A stretch of 64,000 nucleotides of DNA, taken from JAMXLO01 sp963812505 (GTDB lineage: Bacteria; Pseudomonadota; Alphaproteobacteria; Acetobacterales; Acetobacteraceae). Shown here piece by piece: positions 8,554 through 16,481 of this stretch. The position numbers and the translations under genes were made by a program. Positions within the stretch are counted from its first letter, which is position 1, and each line of letters begins with the position of its first letter. The notes under the pieces are model-generated. The model worked only from the letters and a program-made list of their open reading frames with translations, did no database searches and was not told the DNA's origin. The DNA is taken from contig CAWEVM010000005.1 of assembly GCA_963812505.1 (NCBI GenBank), forward strand, positions 124,001 to 188,000. The letters run 5' to 3'.

Positions 8554-8847
8554 TTATTGATGGATCAGATGACGAGGCCTTACGCCTGCACTGCAAGCAT
8601 GCCGGGGTATGGTGCTGGTGCTCGCGCTAATGGCGCTGTTGTTGACCATCATGACGTCGGGTCGTCCAGGTTCGACTGTCGCATCTTCTGCGCGAACGGC
8701 CGATGTGAGTGCCGTAACCGGGTTTTGGCCTAACGAATTCGTAGATTGCGCATCGTGTCCGTAAAGCGTGGCCAGTAGCCTTCCGGCACAAGTGCTGCCC
8801 GTCGCAGTGGCGTACAGGCTCCTCAGATAGCTCGTCGTTGTGCCCAC
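8554..8847 (-). pseudogene. Possible truncated flagellar-associated ORF in the flaF-methyltransferase gap
   Basis: The 344-base stretch 8528-8871 has no confident gene. A 97-codon minus-strand ORF inside it starts with SYLRSLYATATG, then LLATLYG and QNPVTALTSAVRAEDATV. This vaguely recalls the N-terminus of small flagellum-associated alphaproteobacterial proteins that begin with a short SLYG segment and an NPVxAL helix. The downstream half (SISASTSTIPRHACSAG region) looks like random frame. If real, it is a decayed or very short gene between flaF and the TPR-methyltransferase. No other feature is visible here apart from the AAAAGGAG ribosome-binding site of the next gene at 8534-8541. Confidence 0.25.
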
Positions 8848-8871
8848 GGCAGCCTCTTGAGGTTGGTCGGC

Positions 8872-9210
8872 TCAGCCCTGACGGGACAGGCCGGCCGCGA
8901 TGTTCTCGTTGATGGCGATCAGGAAATCGAAGTCCGGCGCTTCGCGGTCCATCTCGCGCTGCACGATCAGGCCGACCGAGACGATCGAGGCGCGTAGCTC
9001 CACCGGCAATGCGTTCAGCGGGTCACGCATGAGATCCGAGACCGTCATCCAGAGGCGGCGATTGTCGGCGATGGCGCGGACGCGTGGCAGCGCGCCTGAA
9101 TCCTTTGCCGCCCGCAACCCGCCGGTGGCGCGAAGGAAGACATCGGCCTCCTGCATGCGTTGGCTGCGGCACGTAGCGGCGGCATCATAGGCGCGAGCCG
9201 CCCTTGTCAT
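8872..9210 (-). CDS. flaF: Flagellar biosynthesis regulator FlaF
   Basis: A small alphaproteobacterial protein (112 residues from this start) that works with FlbT to couple flagellin synthesis to assembly. Recognisable parts are ARAYDAAATCRSQRMQEADVF at the N-terminus, the central NRRLWMTVSDLMRDPLNALP and the C-terminal DFDFLIAINENIAAGL. The ATG at 9210 overlaps the flbT TGA (ATGA, 9207-9210), a junction type used repeatedly in this window. The in-frame ATGs at 9219 and 9237 are possible alternatives. It lies immediately downstream of flbT and the flagellin gene in the usual alphaproteobacterial order. Confidence 0.9.
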   Translation of the reverse strand: MTRAARAYDAAATCRSQRMQEADVFLRATGGLRAAKDSGALPRVRAIADNRRLWMTVSDLMRDPLNALPVELRASIVSVGLIVQREMDREAPDFDFLIAINENIAAGLSRQG

Positions 9211-9671
9211 GTCTGACATGGCTGTCTGTGGTCCCATAGGTGTGTGGAAGGCGAAGCCGCCGGGTTGGCGGTTCCCGACGTGCGGCCCATGACGGCATCT
9301 TCGTGACGGATGATCCGTCGTGTGAGCTTGAGCGCCTGGTAGAAATCTTCGGCCTCGGCTGACGCCAAGGCGCGATCAAGGATTTCGCAGGCGAGCGCGG
9401 ATGTGGTCGCCTCCTTGAAGGCGACGATAAGTTCACGGGCGGCTGCGAAGCCTCCCGAGCGTTCGTCTTCGGCTCCAATGTAGGCTGTCTGCAGCGCGAA
9501 GTAGATGCGCCGCGCCGGGGTGTCCGCCTGATCAGGTGGCATGATCTGCTTGCCAAACAGGAACCGCGCCATCGCTGTCAGCTCGATGCGTGACTTGGTG
9601 CGGAAACGAATCGGCGCGCCGTTGATGATCATGACTTCACCCGGGCGCAACTCCAAGACAAGATTAGACAT
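9207..9671 (-). CDS. flbT: Flagellin mRNA regulator FlbT
   Basis: In Caulobacter FlbT binds the 5' untranslated region of flagellin mRNA and represses it until the hook is complete. This 154-residue protein has the family start MSNLVLELRPGEVMIINGAP followed by FRTKSRIELTAMARFLFGKQIM, and a helical middle (ARRIYFALQTAYIG, FKEATTSALACEILDRAL). The ATG at 9671 is chosen because the conserved N-terminus begins there. The in-frame extension upstream has no similarity. It sits between the flagellin gene (142-base gap) and flaF (4-base overlap), so a shared transcript is likely. Confidence 0.93.
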   Translation of the reverse strand: MSNLVLELRPGEVMIINGAPIRFRTKSRIELTAMARFLFGKQIMPPDQADTPARRIYFALQTAYIGAEDERSGGFAAARELIVAFKEATTSALACEILDRALASAEAEDFYQALKLTRRIIRHEDAVMGRTSGTANPAASPSTHLWDHRQPCQT

Positions 9672-9813
9672 GCGACACTTCCTGGATCGCCTCGCGCCGA
9701 ATGGGGCCGATTGCGTCCGATAACAGCGTTGCCGAACCCGTGCCGGTTTCCGGTCGGAACCGGACTTCGGGCGACCCTTCCGGGCCACCCGGAGCGACGG
9801 TGCGTTCAGGCGA

Positions 9814-10677
9814 TTACTTGAACAGGCTGAGCAGTGTCTGTGGCGCCTGGTTCGACAGCGACAGAGCTTGCGTGCCCAATTGCTGGCGGATCTGCAGCGC
9901 CTGCAGCTGTGCCGACTCCTTAGCCAGATCGGCGTCCACCAACGAGCCAAGACCGGTGTTCATCGAATCGATCTTGTCGCTGTTGAAATTCACCTGGTTG
10001 GTTACGTAGTTCGCTTCCGAGCCGACCGTGTTCAGGGCCGTGCCGACTGTATCCATCTGCGTGAGGAATGTGCCGCCCGATTTGATGACTGCGGCGACCG
10101 ACCCCGCCAAGGTGGCGCCTGTTTCAGCGAGGACAGAGGAGATGGTTATCTTGTTGTAAACTGCCGACATGCCAGCCGTGGCGAGGGTGTACGTCGCGCC
10201 GTTCTCGTTGCGTATCGTGGTCACCGTGCCGAAGTTACCGCTTGATCCGGTAAGGTTGCCGATCAGCGTCTTGCCGCTGTAGGCCGTGTCCTGAACGAAC
10301 GTCTGCACGTTTTGCAGCAACGACTTATACTGCGTAATGTACGAATTCTGCTGCGTTGTGGAATTGCCGCCGTTCGACAGATTTACCAGCACATCACGCA
10401 TGCTGGCCATGGTATTGGAGATGTTGTTCAAGCCTGACTGGGTGGTGGACAGCAGTCCCTGCACGGTGCCGAGCTGCTGGTTCGCGGTGGTGAGGGCCCC
10501 GACTGACGAGCGCACCGACTGTGCGACGGCATAGGCCGCCCCGTCGTCAGTGGCATCTGCCACGCGATAGCCGGTCGAAACCTGCTTTTCCGTTGCTGCC
10601 AGTGCCGAGTTCGTCTCGTTCAGCGACTGTAACGCGATCATCGCGCCGACGTTGGTATTAACAGAATTGACGGACAT
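9814..10677 (-). CDS. Flagellin
   Basis: A short flagellin of 287 residues that retains both filament-forming ends. The N-terminal D0/D1 part reads SVNTNVGAMIALQSLNETN, KQVSTGYRVADATDDGAAYA. The C-terminal part reads VDADLAKESAQLQALQIRQQ and ends in SLSNQAPQTLLSLF. The middle is compact, rich in Ser, Thr and Asn (GGNSTTQQNSYI, NLTGSSGNFGTVTTIRNENG), and offers many acceptors for O-glycosylation. Like many alphaproteobacterial flagellins it lacks a large variable domain. No confident sigma-54 or sigma-28 promoter was found in the upstream 100 bases. The downstream flbT, flaF and modification genes run in the same direction. Confidence 0.96.
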   Translation of the reverse strand: MSVNSVNTNVGAMIALQSLNETNSALAATEKQVSTGYRVADATDDGAAYAVAQSVRSSVGALTTANQQLGTVQGLLSTTQSGLNNISNTMASMRDVLVNLSNGGNSTTQQNSYITQYKSLLQNVQTFVQDTAYSGKTLIGNLTGSSGNFGTVTTIRNENGATYTLATAGMSAVYNKITISSVLAETGATLAGSVAAVIKSGGTFLTQMDTVGTALNTVGSEANYVTNQVNFNSDKIDSMNTGLGSLVDADLAKESAQLQALQIRQQLGTQALSLSNQAPQTLLSLFK

Positions 10678-11657
10678 GAGAGCTTTATCCTACTTGTCCA
10701 AGATATTGCACATACCCTCGCCTTTTGCGGGAATGGAGGCATTCTCGGTCCTTTCGGTTAACCGCCGATGAACCTGCAATGGGTTTCGCCATGTACCCGA
10801 CCTGGGCGCTCGACGAACGCACAAGGCGCATGTCTACAACAGCGTGCGATTCAGCGTCGCCGGCCGGGTTTGTGAAGGCGGACTAATTTGGATTGTCTGA
10901 AACTTAGCACCATGCCCTACCCTGGATGAGGCCCACCATGGCGGGGCTCGGTTCCAGCGACAATATGACTGTAGCGACGCATTGCGTCGGTCGGGAACGG
11001 TTATGGTCGCCACTGAGGCTTTGGTCGTTCTTCCCCGCATGGCGCACGCTCACACTACGAGGCATACAACGCAACACAACTTCAATCACTGGCCTATTAG
11101 AACCCTATGCACGCGTGCGATTGCGATGAGGGCAGCGACCACGCCGCGCGTCTGGTGAGCTTGCGCAGGAACTCGATCCAGAAGGACTCGGAGCACTTCG
11201 CGCCGCCATCGGCATCGACTGCAATTGCAATGATCACTGCGACGGAGACAATGCGCCCGGCCTGGGAGCTTATCGTCGATCTCGCCGCACAGTCGGCTGA
11301 CCTGGTTTTTGGATATGCCGGTCATGCCGATTGCCTGAACCAGGTTGTCGACCGAGCGGGTGCACGCCCTGAACATAGGATCCTGGTACGGCAAGCCATT
11401 TGCGAGCGATACTGAATACTAGCCAGGCAACGATGATGCAGACGCCGAATGCCTTCGCGGCGGTGGTTTGGCGCCACCACCACTATGCTGTTGCCGGTGC
11501 ACGGCGCGACCTACCCGCAAGATGATGGTCTCGCTGCTGCGGCCTGCGCCTGCGCCGGACAGGCATGCAGCGCCGCGGTGTATGTTCAGCAGAACAACGA
11601 CTGGCCTCGACACGTGGATGGCGTGCTGCTCGACCCGGCAGCCGCGAAGCTTTGGCT
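10678..11657. other. Gene-poor region upstream of the flagellin gene
   Basis: About 980 bases with no intact gene. It includes the flagellin leader and promoter region (10678-10800, less G/C-rich), a stretch at 10800-11085 in which nothing is recognised, the IS256-type transposase remnant described separately, and 11400-11657, where several short frames exist but none resembles a known protein. The region looks like accumulated debris around an old insertion. Confidence 0.6.
11086..11394 (-). pseudogene. IS256-family transposase remnant
   Basis: Reading the minus strand, one frame gives TRSVDNLVQAIGMTGISK and NQVSRLCGEIDDK (11361-11269). A second frame gives GRIVSVAVIIAIAVDADG and ESFWIEFLRKLTRRA (about 11262-11149). 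A third gives SYVQGV just upstream (near 11370). These are consecutive segments of a Mutator/IS256-type transposase. The segment that normally joins them (the WPYLWxDATY part with a catalytic Asp) is missing, so the copy has an internal deletion of roughly 75 bases plus frameshifts. No intact ends or target duplication were recognised. The remnant lies 0.4-0.7 kb upstream of the flagellin gene. Confidence 0.82.
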
Positions 11658-12473
11658 TCAGCTTTTCCCGGCGTAGCTTTTCGCCATGCCCTCCGCCGGT
11701 TCGGCCTGCGGACCGAAGGGCATGATCGGATAGCGCAGTCCCGCCTTCGACAGACCCTGCAGGCCGGTCACCGCGCGCTGCAGCTCGGCAGGCGGGCAGG
11801 CCATCAGCATCTCGTCGTCCGCCACACCGCCGTAGCGGCGTTCGGCGTAACACGGAATGGACAGCGATACCTCGCGTGTCTTCAATGCATGGCCCCAACT
11901 ATCGGCACACGCGCTCTCGCCGGTGATCGAGAAATCATAACGTCTGTAGCTGCGCCACTGCAGACCGTTGATGAACAGGATCATCTGCGCGGGATTGCCG
12001 TAGAACAGGCAGATGTCCGGCGGGTCGAGCCGCGCGGTGCGCAGCGGAGCGACCACCATGCCGTTATAACGCCCCGCTGGGACGCGCGGCATGCCGGCCT
12101 GATGCGCGGCGGCGGCCTCGCGGTTCTCGAACCACACACCTTCCATCTTGCGCCCCGACGTGTAGATCTCGCCCGGCGCATCGAGGCCGATGACACTGGA
12201 GCACGATGAGAACGACGGGATGTTCTCGGTGGTGATGCCGAGCGTGAAACCGGCCATCCGCGCCTGCGTCACGAGTTGGCAGGTGGAGAACGTTTTGCCC
12301 CGTGGCGGCCGGCGCAGACCGGGCACGTTCGCCATCGCGTCCAGGTCCTCGAACAGCTTCATGCCGATCGGGAAGGTGCGCAGGTGCAAAAGCTGATTGA
12401 GCTGCTCCGCGAGTTCCGCGATGGCCTTGCCATCAAGGGGCGGGGCTTCGGAAATCGTTGGCGCATCGTTCAT
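11658..12473 (-). CDS. DUF169 family protein
   Basis: A 271-residue cytoplasmic protein of the DUF169 family, whose biochemical role is not established. Family-like segments are LRTFPIGMKLFEDLDAM near the N-terminus, TFSTCQLVTQARMAGFTLGI with a conserved Cys, and the C-terminal SIPCYAERRYGG and ADDEMLMACP. Several cysteines (CQ, SCSS, IPCY, MACPP) are spaced as if for metal or cofactor binding, which is inference. It is followed on the same strand, after 29 bases, by nothing in its own pathway: the exporter operon lies upstream of it and may be co-transcribed. Confidence 0.85.
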   Translation of the reverse strand: MNDAPTISEAPPLDGKAIAELAEQLNQLLHLRTFPIGMKLFEDLDAMANVPGLRRPPRGKTFSTCQLVTQARMAGFTLGITTENIPSFSSCSSVIGLDAPGEIYTSGRKMEGVWFENREAAAAHQAGMPRVPAGRYNGMVVAPLRTARLDPPDICLFYGNPAQMILFINGLQWRSYRRYDFSITGESACADSWGHALKTREVSLSIPCYAERRYGGVADDEMLMACPPAELQRAVTGLQGLSKAGLRYPIMPFGPQAEPAEGMAKSYAGKS

Positions 12474-12502
12474 CTTCTGCCTCCTTGGACGCGTCGGCGA
12501 TC

Positions 12503-13603
12503 CTAGCTTACCGCGCGGCGTACCGCGAACCCCGCCACGGTGAGCATCACCGCCGCGATCAGCGCCATCGGCCAGGCCTGGCCCAGCACCACGGCGAGCG
12601 GCATGTCCTGGAGGAACAGTCCGCGCGCGATCACCAGCATGTAGCGCACCGGATCGACGCGGCTGGCGAGTTCAGCGAGTGGCGGCATGTTCTCGATCGG
12701 CGCTGCATAGCCCGACAGCACGATCATCGGCGAGGCGAACACGAACACGCCCAGCATCGCCTGCTGCTGGGTGCGCGCGAACGACGACAGCACGAGCCCG
12801 ATACCGACGCCGGCCATGGTGTAGAGCAGCAACGTCGCCTCGAGCAGTGCCAGGTTGCCGCGGAACGGCAGGCGGAACCACAGCAACGCGGCAGCGATCA
12901 CGATGTTCGCGTTGATCAGCCCCACGATGATGCCGGGCAGCGCCTTGCCGATCAGAATCTCTGCCGGCCGCAGCGGCGTCACCAGCAACTGCTCGAAGGT
13001 GCCGAGTTCACGCTCGCGCGCCAGCGACAGCGCGCTGATCAGCAGCGACATGATCAGCGACAGGATGCAGACGAGGCCGGGCAGAATGAACCATGCGCTC
13101 TCGAGCGTGGGGTTGAACCAGTCACGGGTCAGCAGCACGAGCGGCGGATTGCGACCCGGATGCAGATCCTGCGCGAAGCTGCCCACGATGGCGGCGGCGT
13201 AGCCTTGCGCCATCAGCGCGGAGTTCGAACGTCTGGCATCGAGCAGAAGCTGCGCCTGGGCGAGGCGGCCGGCGAGTAGATCGGCAGAGAAATCCTGCGG
13301 CAATCTCAGCACCACCGCGACCTGCTTCGCGTCCAGCGCGGCGCGCGCCACGGCCGGAGATGTGAAGGAGGCAACGACGTCGAACGCCGGCGAAGCGTCG
13401 AAGCGACGCACCAGTTCAGCCGATTGCGTGCCCGCATCGTCGTTCCAGATGCCCAGCGGCACGTGCGTCACGTCGTAGGTGGCGGCGTAGGCAAAGATCA
13501 CCACCTGAACCAGCGGCGGCACCAGGATGACGACGCGGGTCTTCGTGTCCTTCCAAAGCCCGACAAGCTCCTTGACGATCAGTGCGAGGATGCGGCGCAG
13601 CAT
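12503..13603 (-). CDS. ABC-2 type exporter permease (YbhR-like)
   Basis: A 366-residue inner-membrane permease, last of a four-gene exporter operon. Layout: an N-terminal membrane anchor (VVILVPPLVQVVIFAYAAT), a periplasmic domain to about residue 175, then five C-terminal membrane segments containing LARERELGTFEQLLVTPLRP, the conserved cytoplasmic coupling motif of ABC-2 permeases. The ATG at 13603 overlaps by one base (TGATG) the stop of the paralogous permease upstream. The 537-codon open frame starting at 14116 is an over-extension into that gene. YbhFSR-type systems export drugs or other amphiphiles. The substrate here is unknown. Confidence 0.9.
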   Translation of the reverse strand: MLRRILALIVKELVGLWKDTKTRVVILVPPLVQVVIFAYAATYDVTHVPLGIWNDDAGTQSAELVRRFDASPAFDVVASFTSPAVARAALDAKQVAVVLRLPQDFSADLLAGRLAQAQLLLDARRSNSALMAQGYAAAIVGSFAQDLHPGRNPPLVLLTRDWFNPTLESAWFILPGLVCILSLIMSLLISALSLARERELGTFEQLLVTPLRPAEILIGKALPGIIVGLINANIVIAAALLWFRLPFRGNLALLEATLLLYTMAGVGIGLVLSSFARTQQQAMLGVFVFASPMIVLSGYAAPIENMPPLAELASRVDPVRYMLVIARGLFLQDMPLAVVLGQAWPMALIAAVMLTVAGFAVRRAVS

Positions 13604-14730
13604 CAGTCGAGCCTGCGTCTGGTCACGACCATGGTCGCCGACACCGCCAGTATGGCAGCCACACCGAGGCCGGCCAGGTTCGGCAACACCACCGTCCACA
13701 CATCGCCGGCCAGAAACAGCGTTTGCAATATGGAGACCAGATAGCGGGCCGGAACGATGTAGGTGACGAGCTGGAGCCAGTGCGGCATGGCGGCGATATC
13801 GAACAGCATGCCGGACAGCATCATCGCCGGCATCATCGTGGTGAGGAACGCCAGCTGCGAGGCGACGAACTGATTGCGCGCCAATGTCGAAATGAACAGC
13901 CCCAGTCCGAGCGCGAAGATCAGGAACAGCGCCGCCGCGGCGGCGAGTGGGCCGATGCCGCCGCGATAGGGCAGCCCGAACAGTGCAGTTGCCAGTATCA
14001 CCGAGCCGGCCATGCTGGCCATGCCGAGTACGAAGTAGCATCCCAGCTTCGCCGCGATCAGTTCGGCCATGCGCGCGGGCGAGGCGAGCATGCTTTCCAT
14101 CGTGCCGCGCTCCCACTCCCGCGACACGATCAGCGCGGTGAGCAGCGTGCCGGTCATCGTCATGACCATCGCGATGATGCCCGGCACGATGAAGTCGGCC
14201 GAGCGCAGTTCCGGATTGAACCAGTCGCGGTATTGCAGATCGATGCCGCCGCTCGATGCCAGGCGCTTCTCCGATGCCTGGCCGCTTAGCCAGACCTGGA
14301 GCGCGCCGGCGACATAGCCTTCCAGTAGACGCGCGGTGTTGGGGTCGGTGCCGTTGACCACGAGCTGGGCCGGTGCCGGCCAGGACGCGGTACGGCTGGC
14401 GCGCTGGGAGAAGTCGTCTCGCAACACCAGCATGCCGCGCACGCGACCTTCGATCATCGCCGTCTCGCCGTCGCGTGTGCTGAGCGCGCGTTGCGCCGAC
14501 AGATAGGGCGAGGCGTCGATCGCCTGAAGCAGACCGCGCACGCTCTCTTCCGGCGCCTCGATCACCACGGCCAGCTTCATCTCGCTGGCGTCGAGCGAGA
14601 TGCCGAAGCCGTTCACCACCAGCAGCACGATCGGCATGAGGAACGCGATCAGGATTGCCGATGGATCACGCAGGATCTGCTTGATCTCCTTCCGCGCCAG
14701 CCCACGCAATCGAAGCAGGCTTGCGGTCAT
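13603..14730 (-). CDS. ABC-2 type exporter permease (YbhS-like)
   Basis: A 375-residue paralogue of the adjacent permease with the same plan: membrane segment AILIAFLMPIVLLVVNGFGI, a periplasmic domain (residues about 45-180), then membrane helices with SREWERGTMESMLASPARM as coupling helix. The pair would form the heterodimeric channel of the exporter. The ATG at 14730 overlaps the ATPase stop codon (ATGA, 14727-14730). It ends in TGA overlapping the start of the next permease. These overlaps make translational coupling of all four proteins likely. Confidence 0.9.
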   Translation of the reverse strand: MTASLLRLRGLARKEIKQILRDPSAILIAFLMPIVLLVVNGFGISLDASEMKLAVVIEAPEESVRGLLQAIDASPYLSAQRALSTRDGETAMIEGRVRGMLVLRDDFSQRASRTASWPAPAQLVVNGTDPNTARLLEGYVAGALQVWLSGQASEKRLASSGGIDLQYRDWFNPELRSADFIVPGIIAMVMTMTGTLLTALIVSREWERGTMESMLASPARMAELIAAKLGCYFVLGMASMAGSVILATALFGLPYRGGIGPLAAAAALFLIFALGLGLFISTLARNQFVASQLAFLTTMMPAMMLSGMLFDIAAMPHWLQLVTYIVPARYLVSILQTLFLAGDVWTVVLPNLAGLGVAAILAVSATMVVTRRRLD

Positions 14731-16481
14731 GGCGTCTGCACCAGCGCTATGAAGGCGTCTTCCAGCGTGGGTTCGGGGAGCGCTCGGGTTCGCACACGCT
14801 CGCGCAATGCGGCCGGCGTATCGACCGCGGCAAGTTTTCCTTGGCTGACGATGCCGAGCCGGTCGCAGTATTCGGCTTCGTCCATGAAGTGGCTGGTGAC
14901 CATGACGGTGACGCCAGTGTCCGCCAGCATGCCGATGCGTGCCCAGAAGTCGCGGCGGGTCAACGGATCGACGCCGGATGTGGGCTCGTCGAGGAACAGG
15001 ATGTCGGGCGCGTGCAGCAATGCGGCGGCGAGCGCAAGGCGCTGCTTCAGGCCGAGGGGCAGCTCGCCGGCAACGCTGGTGGCGGTCTCGGTCAGGTCGA
15101 AGCCGGTGAGTGCCGCGTCGATCGCGCGTGACTGCGCGGCGCGACCAAGGCCATAGACGCGCGCGAAGAACCGGAGGTTCTCCTGTACGGACAGTTCGGC
15201 GTAGAGCGAGAAACGCTGCGCCATGTAGCCGATGCGCCCGCGCGCTTCGGCGGGTGCGCGCAGCAGGTCGGCACCGGCGACGCGCGCCTCGCCGCCGGAG
15301 GGGCGCAGCAGGCCGCACAGCATGCGAAAGATGGTCGATTTGCCGGCGCCGTTCGGACCCAGCAGGCCGAAGATCTCGCCGCGGCGCACCGCGAAGCTGA
15401 CATGGTCCACTGCGGTGAAGGCCCCGAAGCGGCGAACAAGGTCGGTCACCGTGATGGGATCGGTGCCCCCTCCCCCCGCCCCCCTCCCGCGAGGGGAGAG
15501 GGAGGGCTGGTCGTTTTCCCCCTCCCCAGGGAGGCGGGCGCGGGGAGGGGGCACCAGTGCCGCAACAAACCCGTCCTCGAACCGCGGCGGCAGACGTTCC
15601 AGTCCTTCACCACCAAGCTCCGGCGCAGCGGGCACCGCAACGCCTGGCCGCAGCACGACGCGAAGCGCGTCGCCTTCCACAACCGCATCCAGCACCGCTC
15701 GATGCGCCGCTGCCAGCCGCGCGGCTGCACGCCGCTCGCCGGCGGGGACGCTGAGACGGAACACGCGTCCCTCGAGGGGTGACAGGAACTCGGCAGGCGG
15801 TCCCTGCGCCAGCAGTCTGCCCTCATGCAGCAACAGCACGTTGCCGCAGCGGGCCGCCTCGTCGAGGTAGGCGGTGGCCCATACGACAGCCATTCCGTCC
15901 GCGCGCCCCTCCTCGAGCATCGCGCTGACGATTGCCCACAGATCCCGGCGCGAAGCCGGATCCACACCAACCGACGGTTCGTCGAGCAGCAGCAGCCGCG
16001 GCCTCGACAGCAGTGCGCAGGCCAGGCCGAGCTTCTGCTTCATCCCACCGGAAAGCTGGCCGGCAAGACGTTCGGTGAACGGGCCGAGGCCGGTGAAGTG
16101 CAACAGCCGCGCGACGCGCTCTGCGCGCAGGGCAGGGGACATCGCATGGAGGTCGGCGAACAAGTCGAGGTTCTCGGCGACGCTCAGGTCCTCGTAGAGG
16201 CCGAAGCGCTGCGGCATGTAGCCGATTGCCGGATGCGCCAGCGCGGAATCGGTTGCCATGTCGTGGCCGAATACCCTGATGTGGCCGCTCGCGAGGCGCA
16301 GGAGACCCGCGATCAACCGCAGCAGGGTGGTCTTGCCGGCGGCATCCGGGCCGACCAGGCCGGTAATCATCCCGGGCTGAATCGCGGCTGACACACCATC
16401 AAGCGCGACGTGTGGCGGAGCACCGTGCGTACGGGCGAACGCGTGGCTCAGGGAGTCGATGACCACGACAGGCTTGGTCAT
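14727..16481 (-). CDS. Fused double-ATPase subunit of an ABC exporter (YbhF/RbbA type)
   Basis: 584 residues with two nucleotide-binding domains. NBD1 has Walker A GPDAAGKT (residues 44-51), signature LSGGM (143-147) and Walker B LLLLDEP (D167, E168), but Ala204 stands where the switch His is expected (ATAYLDEA). NBD2 has Walker A GPNGAGKST, Walker B ILFLDEPTSGVDP and a normal switch His (TSHFMDEA), but its signature is LPLGLKQR instead of LSGGQ. So one composite ATP site should be canonical and the other degenerate. The linker, roughly residues 309-340, is encoded by a G/C palindromic repeat and reads as Pro/Gly/Arg-rich sequence. The start overlaps the HlyD stop by ATGA. Confidence 0.93.
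   Translation of the reverse strand: MTKPVVVIDSLSHAFARTHGAPPHVALDGVSAAIQPGMITGLVGPDAAGKTTLLRLIAGLLRLASGHIRVFGHDMATDSALAHPAIGYMPQRFGLYEDLSVAENLDLFADLHAMSPALRAERVARLLHFTGLGPFTERLAGQLSGGMKQKLGLACALLSRPRLLLLDEPSVGVDPASRRDLWAIVSAMLEEGRADGMAVVWATAYLDEAARCGNVLLLHEGRLLAQGPPAEFLSPLEGRVFRLSVPAGERRAAARLAAAHRAVLDAVVEGDALRVVLRPGVAVPAAPELGGEGLERLPPRFEDGFVAALVPPPRARLPGEGENDQPSLSPRGRGAGGGGTDPITVTDLVRRFGAFTAVDHVSFAVRRGEIFGLLGPNGAGKSTIFRMLCGLLRPSGGEARVAGADLLRAPAEARGRIGYMAQRFSLYAELSVQENLRFFARVYGLGRAAQSRAIDAALTGFDLTETATSVAGELPLGLKQRLALAAALLHAPDILFLDEPTSGVDPLTRRDFWARIGMLADTGVTVMVTSHFMDEAEYCDRLGIVSQGKLAAVDTPAALRERVRTRALPEPTLEDAFIALVQTP
15462..15555. repeat. Palindromic repeat embedded in a coding sequence
   Basis: A 94-base G/C-rich element bounded by perfect 12-base inverted repeats GGTGCCCCCTCC (15462-15473) and GGAGGGGGCACC (15544-15555). 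It contains the 18-base core CCCCTCCCGCGAGGGGAG (15481-15498) that recurs exactly at 31573-31590. Unlike the other copies in this window it lies inside an open frame, where it encodes the linker between the two ATPase domains. Confidence 0.85.

Noticed and set aside
10678..10800. Sigma-54 or sigma-28 promoter for flagellin
   Set aside because: No convincing -24/-12 (TGGCAC-TTGC) or sigma-28 boxes could be found by eye in the leader.
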